DNA of 64,000 nt from Odiellus spinosus (Eukaryota > Arthropoda > Arachnida > Opiliones > Phalangiidae). Position numbers and translations under genes: made by a program. The DNA lies in assembly GCA_963920705.1 (NCBI GenBank), contig CAWUCO010000268.1, positions 5,580,001 to 5,644,000 on the forward strand, in the 5' to 3' direction. The first letter of the stretch is position 1. Each line of letters begins with the position of its first letter. Below, piece after piece: positions 48,401-62,420 of the stretch. The notes beneath the pieces were generated by a model, which ran no database searches, was not told where the DNA came from, and saw nothing but the letters and a program-made list of their open reading frames with translations.

Positions 48401-51400
48401 GCTCTTTCGAATGACTTTGGTTTTGTCTAAATTGCAAAATTGTGACAAATATAAAATTGGTTAAAATAAAGCAAAAACACTTAAAAATCCAAGATTATTG
48501 GATTCAAATGGACACAAAACTTTTGATTTTTAAGCGATTTAGACAAAATTAAGACTACTCGAAAGAGCAAATATTGGTCTATCTAAAAAACAAGAGTTTT
48601 GGAAAATCCGTTGAAAAACATGGAAAATATGGACAATTCAAAAAACATCTAATATCAAAAAGCGAATTTTTAAAATCTGAAATTTGACTATTTTGATATT
48701 GTATGATTTCTTGAATTGGCCATATTTTTCTTGTTTTTTAACGGATTTTTGAAAACTCTTGATATTTAGACTGTCCATTAATTGCTCTTTCGAATGACTT
48801 TGGTTTTGTCTAAATTGCAAAATTGTGACAAATATAAAATTGGTTAAAATAAATCAAAAACACTTAAAAATCCAAGATTATTGGATTCAAATGGACACAA
48901 AACTTTTGATTTTTAAGCGTTTTAGACAAAATTAAGACTACTCGAAAGAGCAAATATTGGTCTATCTAAAAAACAAGAGTTTTAGAAAATCCGTTGAAAA
49001 ACATGGAAAATATAGTCAATTCAAAAAACATCTAATATCAAAAAGCGAATTTTTAAAATCTGAAATTTGACTATTTTGATATTGTATGGTTTCTTGAATT
49101 GGCCATATTTTTCTTGTTTTTCAACGGATTTTTGAAAACTCTTGTTATTTAGACTGTCCATTAATTGCTCTTTCGAATGACTTTGGTTTTGTCTAAATTG
49201 CAAAATTGTGACAAATAAAAAATTGGTTAAAATAAAGCAAAAACTCTTAAAAATCCAAGATTATTGGATTCAAATGGACACAAAACTTTAGATTTTTTAA
49301 GCGATTTAGACAAAATTAAGACTACTCGAAAGAGCAAATATTGGTCTATCTAAAAAACAAGAGTTTTGGAAAATCCGTTGAAAAACATGGAAAATATGGA
49401 CAATTCAAAAAACATCTAATATCAAAAAGCGAATTTTGAAAATCTGAAATTTGACTATTTTGATATTCTATGATTTCTTGAATTGGCCATATTTTTCTTG
49501 TTTTTCAACGGATTTTTGAAAACTCTTATTATTTAGACTGTCCATTAATTGCTCTTTCGAATGACTTTGGTTTTGTCTAAATTGCAAAATTGTGACAATT
49601 ATAAAATTGGTTAAAATTAAGCAAAAACACTTAAAAATCCAAGATTATTGGATTCAAATGGACACAAAACTTTTGATTTTTAAGCGATTTAGACAAAATT
49701 AAGACCACTCGAAAGAGCAAATATTGGTCTATCTGAAAATCAAGAGTTTTGGAAAATCCGTTGAAAAACATGGAAAATATGGACAATTCAAAAAACATCT
49801 AATATCAAAAAGCGAATTTTTAAAATCTGAAATTTGACTATTTTGATATTGTATGATTTCTTGAATTGGCCATATTTTTCTTGTTTTTCAACGGATTTTT
49901 GAAAACTCTTGTTATTTAGACTGTCCATTAATTGCTCTTTCGAATGACTTTGGTTTTGTCTAAATTGCAAAATTGTGACAAATATAAAATTGGTTAAAAT
50001 AAAGCAAAAACTCTTAAAAATCCAAGATTATTGGATTCAAATGGACACAAAACTTTTGATTTTTTAAGCGATTTAGACAAAATTAAGACTACTCGAAAGA
50101 GCAAATATTGGTCTATCTAAAAAACAAGAGTTTTGGAAAATCCGTTGAAAAACATGGAAAATATGGACAATTCAAAAAACATCTAATATCAAAAAGCGAA
50201 TTTTGAAAATCTGAAATTTGACTATTTTGATATTCTATGATTTCTTGAATTGGCCATATTTTTCTTGTTTTTCAATGGATTTTTGAAAACTCTTATTATT
50301 TAGACTGTCCATTAATTGCTCTTTCGAATGAATTTGGTTTTGTCTAAACTGCAAAATTGTGACACTTATAAAATTGGTTAAAATTAAGCAAAAACACTTA
50401 AAAATCCAAGATTATTGGATTCAAATGGACACAAAACTTTTGATTTTTAAGCGATTTAGACAAAATTAAGACCACTCGAAAGAGCAAATATTGATCTATC
50501 TGAAAATCAAGAGTTTTGGAAAATCCGTTGAAAAACATGGAAAATATGGACAATTCAAAAAACATCTAATATCAAAAAGCGAATTTTTAAAATCTGAAAT
50601 TTGACTATTTTGATATTGTATGATTTCTTGAATTGGCCATATTTTTCTTGTTTTTCAACGGATTTTTGAAAACTCTTGTTATTTAGACTGTCCATTAATT
50701 GCTCTTTCGAATGACTTTGGTTTTGTCTAAATTGCAAAATTGTGACAAATATAAAATTGGTTAAAATAAAGCAAAAACTCTTAAAAATCCAAGATTATTG
50801 GATTCAAATGGACACAAAACTTTTGATTTTTTAAGCGATTTAGACAAAATTAAGACTACTCGAAAGAGCAAATATTGGTCTATCTAAAAAACAAGAGTTT
50901 TGGAAAATCCGTTGAAAAACATGGAAAATATGGACAATTCAAAAAACATCTAATATCAAAAAGCGAATTTTGAAAATCTGAAATTTGACTATTTTGATAT
51001 TCTATGATTTCTTGAATTGGCCATATTTTTCTTGTTTTTCAACGGATTTTTGAAAACTCTTATTATTTAGACTGTCCATTAATTGCTCTTTCGAATGACT
51101 TTGGTTTTGTCTAAATTGCAAAATTGTGACAAATATAAAATTGGTTAAAATAAAGCAAAAACACTTAAAAATCCAAGATTATTGGATTCAAATGGACACA
51201 AAACTTTTGATTTTTTAAGCGATTTAGACAAAATTAAGACTACTCGAAAGAGCAAATATTGGTCTATCTAAAAAACAAGAGTTTTGGAAAATCCGTTGAA
51301 AAACATGGAAAATATGGACAATTCAAAAAACATCTAATATCAAAAAGCGAATTTTGAAAATCTGAAATTTGACTATTTTGATATTCTATGATTTCTTGAA

Positions 51401-52472
51401 TTGGCCATATTTTTCTTGTTTTTCAATGGATTTTTGAAAACTCTTATTATTTAGACTGTCCATTAATTGCTCTTTCGAATGAATTTGGTTTTGTCTAAAC
51501 TGCAAAATTGTGACACTTATAAAATTGGTTAAAATTAAGCAAAAACACTTAAAAATCCAAGATTATTGGATTCAAATGGACACAAAACTTTTGATTTTTA
51601 AGCGATTTAGACAAAATTAAGACCACTCGAAAGAGCAAATATTGATCTATCTGAAAATCAAGAGTTTTGGAAAATCCGTTGAAAAACATGGAAAATATGG
51701 ACAATTCAAAAAACATCTAATATCAAAAAGCGAATTTTTAAAATCTGAAATTTGACTATTTTGATATTGTATGATTTCTTGAATTGGCCATATTTTTCTT
51801 GTTTTTCAACGGATTTTTGAAAACTCTTGTTATTTAGACTGTCCATTAATTGCTCTTTCGAATGACTTTGGTTTTGTCTAAATTGCAAAATTGTGACAAA
51901 TATAAAATTGGTTAAAATAAAGCAAAAACTCTTAAAAATCCAAGATTATTGGATTCAAATGGACACAAAACTTTTGATTTTTTAAGCGATTTAGACAAAA
52001 TTAAGACTACTCGAAAGAGCAAATATTGGTCTATCTAAAAAACAAGAGTTTTGGAAAATCCGTTGAAAAACATGGAAAATATGGACAATTCAAAAAACAT
52101 CTAATATCAAAAAGCGAATTTTGAAAATCTGAAATTTGACTATTTTGATATTCTATGATTTCTTGAATTGGCCATATTTTTCTTGTTTTTCAACGGATTT
52201 TTGAAAACTCTTATTATTTAGACTGTCCATTAATTGCTCTTTCGAATGACTTTGGTTTTGTCTAAATTGCAAAATTGTGACAATTATAAAATTGGTTAAA
52301 ATTAAGCAAAAACACTTAAAAATCCAAGATTATTGGATTCAAATGGACACAAAACTTTTGATTTTTAAGCGATTTAGACAAAATTAAGACCACTCGAAAG
52401 AGCAAATATTGGTCTATCTGAAAATCAAGAGTTTTGGAAAATCCGTTGAAAAACATGGAAAATATGGACAAT

Positions 52473-55400
52473 TCAAAAAACATCTAATATCAAAAAGCGA
52501 ATTTTGAAAATCTGAAATTTTACTATTTTGATATTGGATGGTTTCTTGAATTGGCCATATTTTTCTTGTTTTTCAACGGATTTTTGAAAACTCTTGTTAT
52601 TTAGACTGTCCATTAATTGCTCCTTCGAATGACTTTGGTTTTGTCTAAATTGCAAAATTGTGACAAATATAAAATTGGTTAAAATAAAGCAAAAACACTT
52701 AAAAATCCAAGATTATTGGATTCAAATGGACACAAAACTTTTGATTTTTTAAGCGATTTAGACAAAATTAAGACTACTCGAAAGAGCAAATATTGGTCTA
52801 TCTAAAAAACAAGAGTTTTGGAAAATCCGTTGAAAAACATGGAAAATATGGACAATTCAAAAAGCGAATTTTGAAAATCTGAAATTTGACTATTTTGATA
52901 TTCTATGATTTCTTGAATTGGCCATATTTTTCTTGTTTTTCAACGGATTTTTGAAAACTCTTATTATTTAGACTGTCCATTAATTGCTCTTTCGAATGAC
53001 TTTGGTTTTGTCTAAATTGCAAAATTGTGACAAATATAAAATTGGTTAAAATTAAGCAAAAACGCTTAAAAAACCAAGATTATTGGATTAAAATGGACAC
53101 AAAACTTTTGATTTTTAAGCGATTTAGACAAAATTAAGACCACTCGAAAGAGCAAATATTGGTCTATCTAAAAAACATGAGTTTTGGAAAATCTGTTGAA
53201 AAACATGGAAAATATGGACAATTCAAAAAACATCTAATATCAAAAAGCGAATTTTTAAAATCTGAAATTTGACTATTTTGATATTGTATGATTTCTTGAA
53301 TTGGCCATATTTTTCTTGTTTTTCAACGGATTTTTGAAAACTCTTGTTATTTAGACTGTCCATTAATTGCTCTTTCGAATGACTTTGGTTTTGTCTAAAT
53401 TGCAAAATTGTGACAAATATAAAATTGGTTAAAATAAAGCAAAAACTCTTAAAAATCCAAGATTATTGGATTCAAATGGACACAAAACTTTTGATTTTTT
53501 AAGCGATTTAGACAAAATTAAGACTACTCGAAAGAGCAAATATTGGTCTATCTAAAAAACAAGAGTTTTGGAAAATCCGTTGAAAAACATGGAAAATATG
53601 GACAATTCAAAAAACATCTAATATCAAAAAGCGAATTTTGAAAATCTGAAATTTGACTATTTTGATATTCTATGATTTCTTGAATTGGCCATATTTTTCT
53701 TGTTTTTCAACGGATTTTTGAAAACTCTTATTATTTAGACTGTCCATTAATTGCTCTTTCGAATGACTTTGGTTTTGTCTAAATTGCAAAATTGTGACAA
53801 ATATAAAATTGGTTAAAATAAAGCAAAAACACTTAAAAATCCAAGATTATTGGATTCAAATGGACACAAAACTTTTGATTTTTAAGCGATTTAGACAAAA
53901 TTAAGACCACTCGAAAGAGCAAATATTGGTCTATCTAAAAAACAAGAGTTTTGGAAAATCCGTTGAAAAACATGGAAAATATGGACAATTCAAAAAGCAT
54001 CTAATATCAAAAAGCGAATTTTGAAAATCTGAAATTTGACTATTTTGATATTCTATGATTTCTTGAATTGGCCATATTTTTCTTGTTTTTCAACGGATTT
54101 TTGAAAACTCTTGTTATTTAGACTGTCCATTAATTGCTCTTTCTAATGACTTTGGTTTTGTCTAAATTGCAAAATTGTGACAAATATAAAATTGGTTAAA
54201 ATAAAGCAAAAACACTTAAAAATCCAAGATTATTGGATTCAAATGGACACAAAACTTTTGATTTTTAAGCGATTTAGACAAAATTAAGACCACTCGAAAG
54301 AGCAAATATTGGTCTATCTAAAAAACAAGAGTTTTGGAAAATCCGTTGAAAAACATGGAAAATATGGACAATTCAAAAAGCATCTAATATCAAAAAGCGA
54401 ATTTTGAAAATCTGAAATTTGACTATTTTGATATTCTATGATTTCTTGAATTGGCCATATTTTTCTTGTTTTTCAACGGATTTTTGAAAACTCTTGTTAT
54501 TTAGACTGTCCATTAATTGCTCTTTCGAATGACTTTGGTTTTGTCTAAATTGCAAAATTGTGACAAATATAAAATTGGTTAAAATTAAGCAAAAACGCTT
54601 AAAAATCCAAGATTATAGGATTCAAATGGACACAAAACTTTTGATTTTAAAGCGATTTAGACAAAATTAAGACCACTCGAAAGAGCAAATATTGGTCTAT
54701 CTGAAATTCAAGAGTTTTAGAAAATCCGTTGAAAAACATGGAAAATATGGACAATTCAAAAAACATCTAATATCAAAAAGCGAATTTTTAAAATCTGAAA
54801 TTTGACTATTTTGATATTGTTTGATTTCTTGAATTGGCCATATTTTTCTTGTTTTTCAACGGATTTTTGAAAACTCTTGTTATTTAGACTGTCCATTAAT
54901 TGCTCTTTCTAATGACTTTGGTTTTGTCTAAATTGCAAAATTGTGACAAATATAAAATTGGTTAAAATAAAGCAAAAACACTTAAAAATCCAAGATTATT
55001 GGATTCAAATGGACACAAAACTTTTGATTTTTAAGCGATTTAGACAAAATTAAGACCACTCGAAAGAGCAAATATTGGTCTATCTAAAAAACAAGAGTTT
55101 TGGAAAATCCGTTGAAAAACATGGAAAATATGGACAATTCAAAAAACATCTAATATCAAAAAGCGAATTTTGAAAATCTGAAATTTGACTATTTTGATAT
55201 TCTATGATTTCTTGAATTGGCCATATTTTTCTTGTTTTTCAACGGATTTTTGAAAACTCTTATTATTTAGACTGTCCATTAATTGCTCTTTCGAATGACT
55301 TTGGTTTTGTCTAAATTGCAAAATTGTGACAATTATAAAATTGGTTAAAATTAAGCAAAAACACTTAAAAATCCAAGATTATTGGATTCAAATGGACACA

Positions 55401-55521
55401 AAACTTTTGATTTTTAAGCGATTTAGACAAAATTAAGACCACTCGAAAGAGCAAATATTGGTCTATCTGAAAATCAAGAGTTTTGGAAAATCCGTTGAAA
55501 AACATGGAAAATATGGACAAT
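52473..55521 (-). repeat. 8-unit higher-order repeat, diverged copy (3049 bp)
   Basis: Same subtype order as the following copies, identified by GATTATAGGATTC with GATTTTAAAGCG near 54612-54654. Shorter by a small linker deletion near 52858. Confidence 0.75.
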
Positions 55522-58500
55522 TCAAAAAACATCTAATATCAAAAAGCGAATTTTTAAAATCTGAAATTTGACTATTTTGATATTGTATGATTTCTTGAAT
55601 TGGAAATATTTTTCTTGTTTTTCAACGGATTTTTGAAAACTCTTGTTATTTAGACTGTCCATTAATTGCTCTTTCGAATGACTTTGGTTTTGTCTAAATT
55701 GCAAAATTGTGACAAATATAAAATTGGTTAAAATAAAGCAAAAACACTTAAAAATCCAAGATTATTGGATTCAAATGGACACAAAACTTTTGATTTTTTA
55801 AGCGATTTAGACAAAATTAAGACTACTCGAAAGAGCAAATATTGGTCTATCTAAAAAACAAGAGTTTTGGAAAATCCGTTGAAAAACATGGAAAATATGG
55901 ACAATTCAAAAAACATCTAATATCAAAAAGCGAATTTTGAAAATCTGAAATTTGACTATTTTGATATTCTATGATTTCTTGAATTGGCCATATTTTTCTT
56001 GTTTTTCAATGGATTTTTGAAAACTCTTATTATTTAGACTGTCCATTAATTGCTCTTTCGAATGAATTTGGTTTTGTCTAAACTGCAAAATTGTGACACT
56101 TATAAAATTGGTTAAAATTAAGCAAAAACACTTAAAAATCCAAGATTATTGGATTCAAATGGACACAAAACTTTTGATTTTTAAGCGATTTAGACAAAAT
56201 TAAGACCACTCGAAAGAGCAAATATTGGTCTATCTAAAAAACAAGAGTTTTGGAAAATCTGTTGAAAAACATGGAAAATATGGACAATTCAAAAAACATC
56301 TAATATCAAAAAGCGAATTTTTAAAATCTGAAATTTGACTATTTTGATATTGTATGATTTCTTGAATTGGCCATATTTTTCTTGTTTTTCAACGGATTTT
56401 TGAAAACTCTTGTTATTTAGACTGTCCATTAATTGCTCTTTCGAATGACTTTGGTTTTGTCTAAATTGCAAAATTGTGACAAATATAAAATTGGTTAAAA
56501 TAAAGCAAAAACTCTTAAAAATCCAAGATTATTGGATTCAAATGGACACAAAACTTTTGATTTTTTAAGCGATTTAGACAAAATTAAGACTACTCGAAAG
56601 AGCAAATATTGGTCTATCTAAAAAACAAGAGTTTTGGAAAATCCGTTGAAAAACATGGAAAATATGGACAATTCAAAAAACATCTAATATCAAAAAGCGA
56701 ATTTTGAAAATCTGAAATTTGACTATTTTGATATTCTATGATTTCTTGAATTGGCCATATTTTTCTTGTTTTTCAACGGATTTTTGAAAACTCTTATTAT
56801 TTAGACTGTCCATTAATTGCTCTTTCGAATGACTTTGGTTTTGTCTAAATTGCAAAATTGTGACAAATATAAAATTGGTTAAAATAAAGCAAAAACACTT
56901 AAAAATCCAAGATTATTGGATTCAAATGGACACAAAACTTTTGATTTTTAAGCGATTTAGACAAAATTAAGACCACTCGAAAGAGCAAATATTGGTCTAT
57001 CTAAAAAACAAGAGTTTTGGAAAATCCGTTGAAAAACATGGAAAATATGGACAATTCAAAAAGCATCTAATATCAAAAAGCGAATTTTTAAAATCTGAAA
57101 TTTGACTATTTTGATATTGTTTGATTTCTTGAATTGGCCATATTTTTCTTGTTTTTCAACGGATTTTTGAAAACTCTTGTTATTTAGACTGTCCATTAAT
57201 TGCTCTTTCTAATGACTTTGGTTTTGTCTAAATTGCAAAATTGTGACAAATATAAAATTGGTTAAAATAAAGCAAAAACTCTTAAAAATCCAAGATTATT
57301 GGATTCAAATGGACACAAAACTTTTGATTTTTTAAGCGATTTAGACAAAATTAAGACTACTCGAAAGAGCAAATATTGGTCTATCTAAAAAACAAGAGTT
57401 TTGGAAAATCCGTTGAAAAACATGGAAAATATGGACAATTCAAAAAACATCTAATATCAAAAAGCGAATTTTGAAAATCTGAAATTTGACTATTTTGATA
57501 TTCTATGATTTCTTGAATTGGCCATATTTTTCTTGTTTTTCAACGGATTTTTGAAAACTCTTATTATTTAGACTGTCCATTAATTGCTCTTTCGAATGAC
57601 TTTGGTTTTGTCTAAATTGCAAAATTGTGACAAATATAAAATTGGTTAAAATAAAGCAAAAACACTTAAAAATCCAAGATTATTGGATTCAAATGGACAC
57701 AAAACTTTTGATTTTTAAGCGATTTAGACAAAATTAAGACCACTCGAAAGAGCAAATATTGGTCTATCTAAAAAACAAGAGTTTTGGAAAATCCGTTGAA
57801 AAACATGGAAAATATGGACAATTCAAAAAGCATCTAATATCAAAAAGCGAATTTTGAAAATCTGAAATTTGACTATTTTGATATTCTATGATTTCTTGAA
57901 TTGGCCATATTTTTCTTGTTTTTCAACGGATTTTTGAAAACTCTTGTTATTTAGACTGTCCATTAATTGCTCTTTCTAATGACTTTGGTTTTGTCTAAAT
58001 TGCAAAATTGTGACAAATATAAAATTGGTTAAAATAAAGCAAAAACACTTAAAAATCCAAGATTATTGGATTCAAATGGACACAAAACTTTTGATTTTTA
58101 AGCGATTTAGACAAAATTAAGACCACTCGAAAGAGCAAATATTGGTCTATCTAAAAAACAAGAGTTTTGGAAAATCCGTTGAAAAACATGGAAAATATGG
58201 ACAATTCAAAAAGCATCTAATATCAAAAAGCGAATTTTGAAAATCTGAAATTTGACTATTTTGATATTCTATGATTTCTTGAATTGGCCATATTTTTCTT
58301 GTTTTTCAACGGATTTTTGAAAACTCTTGTTATTTAGACTGTCCATTAATTGCTCTTTCGAATGACTTTGGTTTTGTCTAAATTGCAAAATTGTGACAAA
58401 TATAAAATTGGTTAAAATTAAGCAAAAACGCTTAAAAATCCAAGATTATAGGATTCAAATGGACACAAAACTTTTGATTTTAAAGCGATTTAGACAAAAT

Positions 58501-59354
58501 TAAGACCACTCGAAAGAGCAAATATTGGTCTATCTGAAATTCAAGAGTTTTAGAAAATCCGTTGAAAAACATGGAAAATATGGACAATTCAAAAAACATC
58601 TAATATCAAAAAGCGAATTTTTAAAATCTGAAATTTGACTATTTTGATATTGTTTGATTTCTTGAATTGGCCATATTTTTCTTGTTTTTCAACGGATTTT
58701 TGAAAACTCTTGTTATTTAGACTGTCCATTAATTGCTCTTTCTAATGACTTTGGTTTTGTCTAAATTGCAAAATTGTGACAAATATAAAATTGGTTAAAA
58801 TAAAGCAAAAACACTTAAAAATCCAAGATTATTGGATTCAAATGGACACAAAACTTTTGATTTTTAAGCGATTTAGACAAAATTAAGACCACTCGAAAGA
58901 GCAAATATTGGTCTATCTAAAAAACAAGAGTTTTGGAAAATCCGTTGAAAAACATGGAAAATATGGACAATTCAAAAAACATCTAATATCAAAAAGCGAA
59001 TTTTGAAAATCTGAAATTTGACTATTTTGATATTCTATGATTTCTTGAATTGGCCATATTTTTCTTGTTTTTCAACGGATTTTTGAAAACTCTTATTATT
59101 TAGACTGTCCATTAATTGCTCTTTCGAATGACTTTGGTTTTGTCTAAATTGCAAAATTGTGACAATTATAAAATTGGTTAAAATTAAGCAAAAACACTTA
59201 AAAATCCAAGATTATTGGATTCAAATGGACACAAAACTTTTGATTTTTAAGCGATTTAGACAAAATTAAGACCACTCGAAAGAGCAAATATTGGTCTATC
59301 TGAAAATCAAGAGTTTTGGAAAATCCGTTGAAAAACATGGAAAATATGGACAAT
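55522..59354 (-). repeat. 10-unit higher-order repeat (3833 bp)
   Basis: Begins with the monomer bearing TTGGAAATATTTT instead of TTGGCCATATTTT; the marker GATTATAGGATTC recurs near 58446. It contains an extra pair of monomers (around 57080-57850) relative to the next copy. Confidence 0.88.
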
Positions 59355-62300
59355 TCAAAAAACATCTAATATCAAAAAGCGAATTTTTAAAATCTGAAAT
59401 TTGACTATTTTGATATTGTATGATTTCTTGAATTGGAAATATTTTTCTTGTTTTTCAACGGATTTTTGAAAACTCTTGTTATTTAGACTGTCCATTAATT
59501 GCTCTTTCGAATGACTTTGGTTTTGTCTAAATTGCAAAATTGTGACAAATATAAAATTGGTTAAAATAAAGCAAAAACACTTAAAAATCCAAGATTATTG
59601 GATTCAAATGGACACAAAACTTTTGATTTTTTAAGCGATTTAGACAAAATTAAGACTACTCGAAAGAGCAAATATTGGTCTATCTAAAAAACAAGAGTTT
59701 TGGAAAATCCGTTGAAAAACATGGAAAATATGGACAATTCAAAAAACATCTAATATCAAAAAGCGAATTTTGAAAATCTGAAATTTGACTATTTTGATAT
59801 TCTATGATTTCTTGAATTGGCCATATTTTTCTTGTTTTTCAATGGATTTTTGAAAACTCTTATTATTTAGACTGTCCATTAATTGCTCTTTCGAATGAAT
59901 TTGGTTTTGTCTAAACTGCAAAATTGTGACACTTATAAAATTGGTTAAAATTAAGCAAAAACACTTAAAAATCCAAGATTATTGGATTCAAATGGACACA
60001 AAACTTTTGATTTTTAAGCGATTTAGACAAAATTAAGACCACTCGAAAGAGCAAATATTGATCTATCTGAAAATCAAGAGTTTTGGAAAATCCGTTGAAA
60101 AACATGGAAAATATGGACAATTCAAAAAACATCTAATATCAAAAAGCGAATTTTTAAAATCTGAAATTTGACTATTTTGATATTGTATGATTTCTTGAAT
60201 TGGCCATATTTTTCTTGTTTTTCAACGGATTTTTGAAAACTCTTGTTATTTAGACTGTCCATTAATTGCTCTTTCGAATGACTTTGGTTTTGTCTAAATT
60301 GCAAAATTGTGACAAATATAAAATTGGTTAAAATAAAGCAAAAACTCTTAAAAATCCAAGATTATTGGATTCAAATGGACACAAAACTTTTGATTTTTTA
60401 AGCGATTTAGACAAAATTAAGACTACTCGAAAGAGCAAATATTGTTCTATCTAAAAAACAAGAGTTTTGGAAAATCCGTTGAAAAACATGGAAAATATGG
60501 ACAATTCAAAAAACATCTAATATCAAAAAGCGAATTTTGAAAATCTGAAATTTGACTATTTTGATATTCTATGATTTCTTGAATTGGCCATATTTTTCTT
60601 GTTTTTCAACGGATTTTTGAAAACTCTTATTATTTAGACTGTCCATTAATTGCTCTTTCGAATGACTTTGGTTTTGTCTAAATTGCAAAATTGTGACAAA
60701 TATAAAATTGGTTAAAATAAAGCAAAAACACTTAAAAATCCAAGATTATTGGATTCAAATGGACACAAAACTTTTGATTTTTAAGCGATTTAGACAAAAT
60801 TAAGACCACTCGAAAGAGCAAATATTGGTCTATCTAAAAAACAAGAGTTTTGGAAAATCCGTTGAAAAACATGGAAAATATGGACAATTCAAAAAGCATC
60901 TAATATCAAAAAGCGAATTTTGAAAATCTGAAATTTGACTATTTTGATATTCTATGATTTCTTGAATTGGCCATATTTTTCTTGTTTTTCAACGGATTTT
61001 TGAAAACTCTTGTTATTTAGACTGTCCATTAATTGCTCTTTCTAATGACTTTGGTTTTGTCTAAATTGCAAAATTGTGACAAATATAAAATTGGTTAAAA
61101 TAAAGCAAAAACACTTAAAAATCCAAGATTATTGGATTCAAATGGACACAAAACTTTTGATTTTTAAGCGATTTAGACAAAATTAAGACCACTCGAAAGA
61201 GCAAATATTGGTCTATCTAAAAAACAAGAGTTTTGGAAAATCCGTTGAAAAACATGGAAAATATGGACAATTCAAAAAGCATCTAATATCAAAAAGCGAA
61301 TTTTGAAAATCTGAAATTTGACTATTTTGATATTCTATGATTTCTTGAATTGGCCATATTTTTCTTGTTTTTCAACGGATTTTTGAAAACTCTTGTTATT
61401 TAGACTGTCCATTAATTGCTCTTTCGAATGACTTTGGTTTTGTCTAAATTGCAAAATTGTGACAAATATAAAATTGGTTAAAATTAAGCAAAAACGCTTA
61501 AAAATCCAAGATTATAGGATTCAAATGGACACAAAACTTTTGATTTTAAAGCGATTTAGACAAAATTAAGACCACTCGAAAGAGCAAATATTGGTCTATC
61601 TGAAATTCAAGAGTTTTAGAAAATCCGTTGAAAAACATGGAAAATATGGACAATTCAAAAAACATCTAATATCAAAAAGCGAATTTTTAAAATCTGAAAT
61701 TTGACTATTTTGATATTGTTTGATTTCTTGAATTGGCCATATTTTTCTTGTTTTTCAACGGATTTTTGAAAACTCTTGTTATTTAGACTGTCCATTAATT
61801 GCTCTTTCTAATGACTTTGGTTTTGTCTAAATTGCAAAATTGTGACAAATATAAAATTGGTTAAAATAAAGCAAAAACACTTAAAAATCCAAGATTATTG
61901 GATTCAAATGGACACAAAACTTTTGATTTTTAAGCGATTTAGACAAAATTAAGACCACTCGAAAGAGCAAATATTGGTCTATCTAAAAAACAAGAGTTTT
62001 GGAAAATCCGTTGAAAAACATGGAAAATATGGACAATTCAAAAAACATCTAATATCAAAAAGCGAATTTTGAAAATCTGAAATTTGACTATTTTGATATT
62101 CTATGATTTCTTGAATTGGCCATATTTTTCTTGTTTTTCAACGGATTTTTGAAAACTCTTATTATTTAGACTGTCCATTAATTGCTCTTTCGAATGACTT
62201 TGGTTTTGTCTAAATTGCAAAATTGTGACATTTATAAAATTGGTTAAAATTAAGCAAAAACACTTAAAAATCCAAGATTATTGGATTCAAATGGACACAA

Positions 62301-62420
62301 AACTTTTGATTTTTAAGCGATTTAGACAAAATTAAGACCACTCGAAAGAGCAAATATTGGTCTATCTGAAAATCAAGAGTTTTGGAAAATCCGTTGAAAA
62401 ACATGGAAAATATGGACAAT
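59355..62420 (-). repeat. 8-unit higher-order repeat (3066 bp)
   Basis: Nearly identical to the preceding copy minus one dimer (767 bp). A further copy starts at 62421 and continues past the window. Confidence 0.88.
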
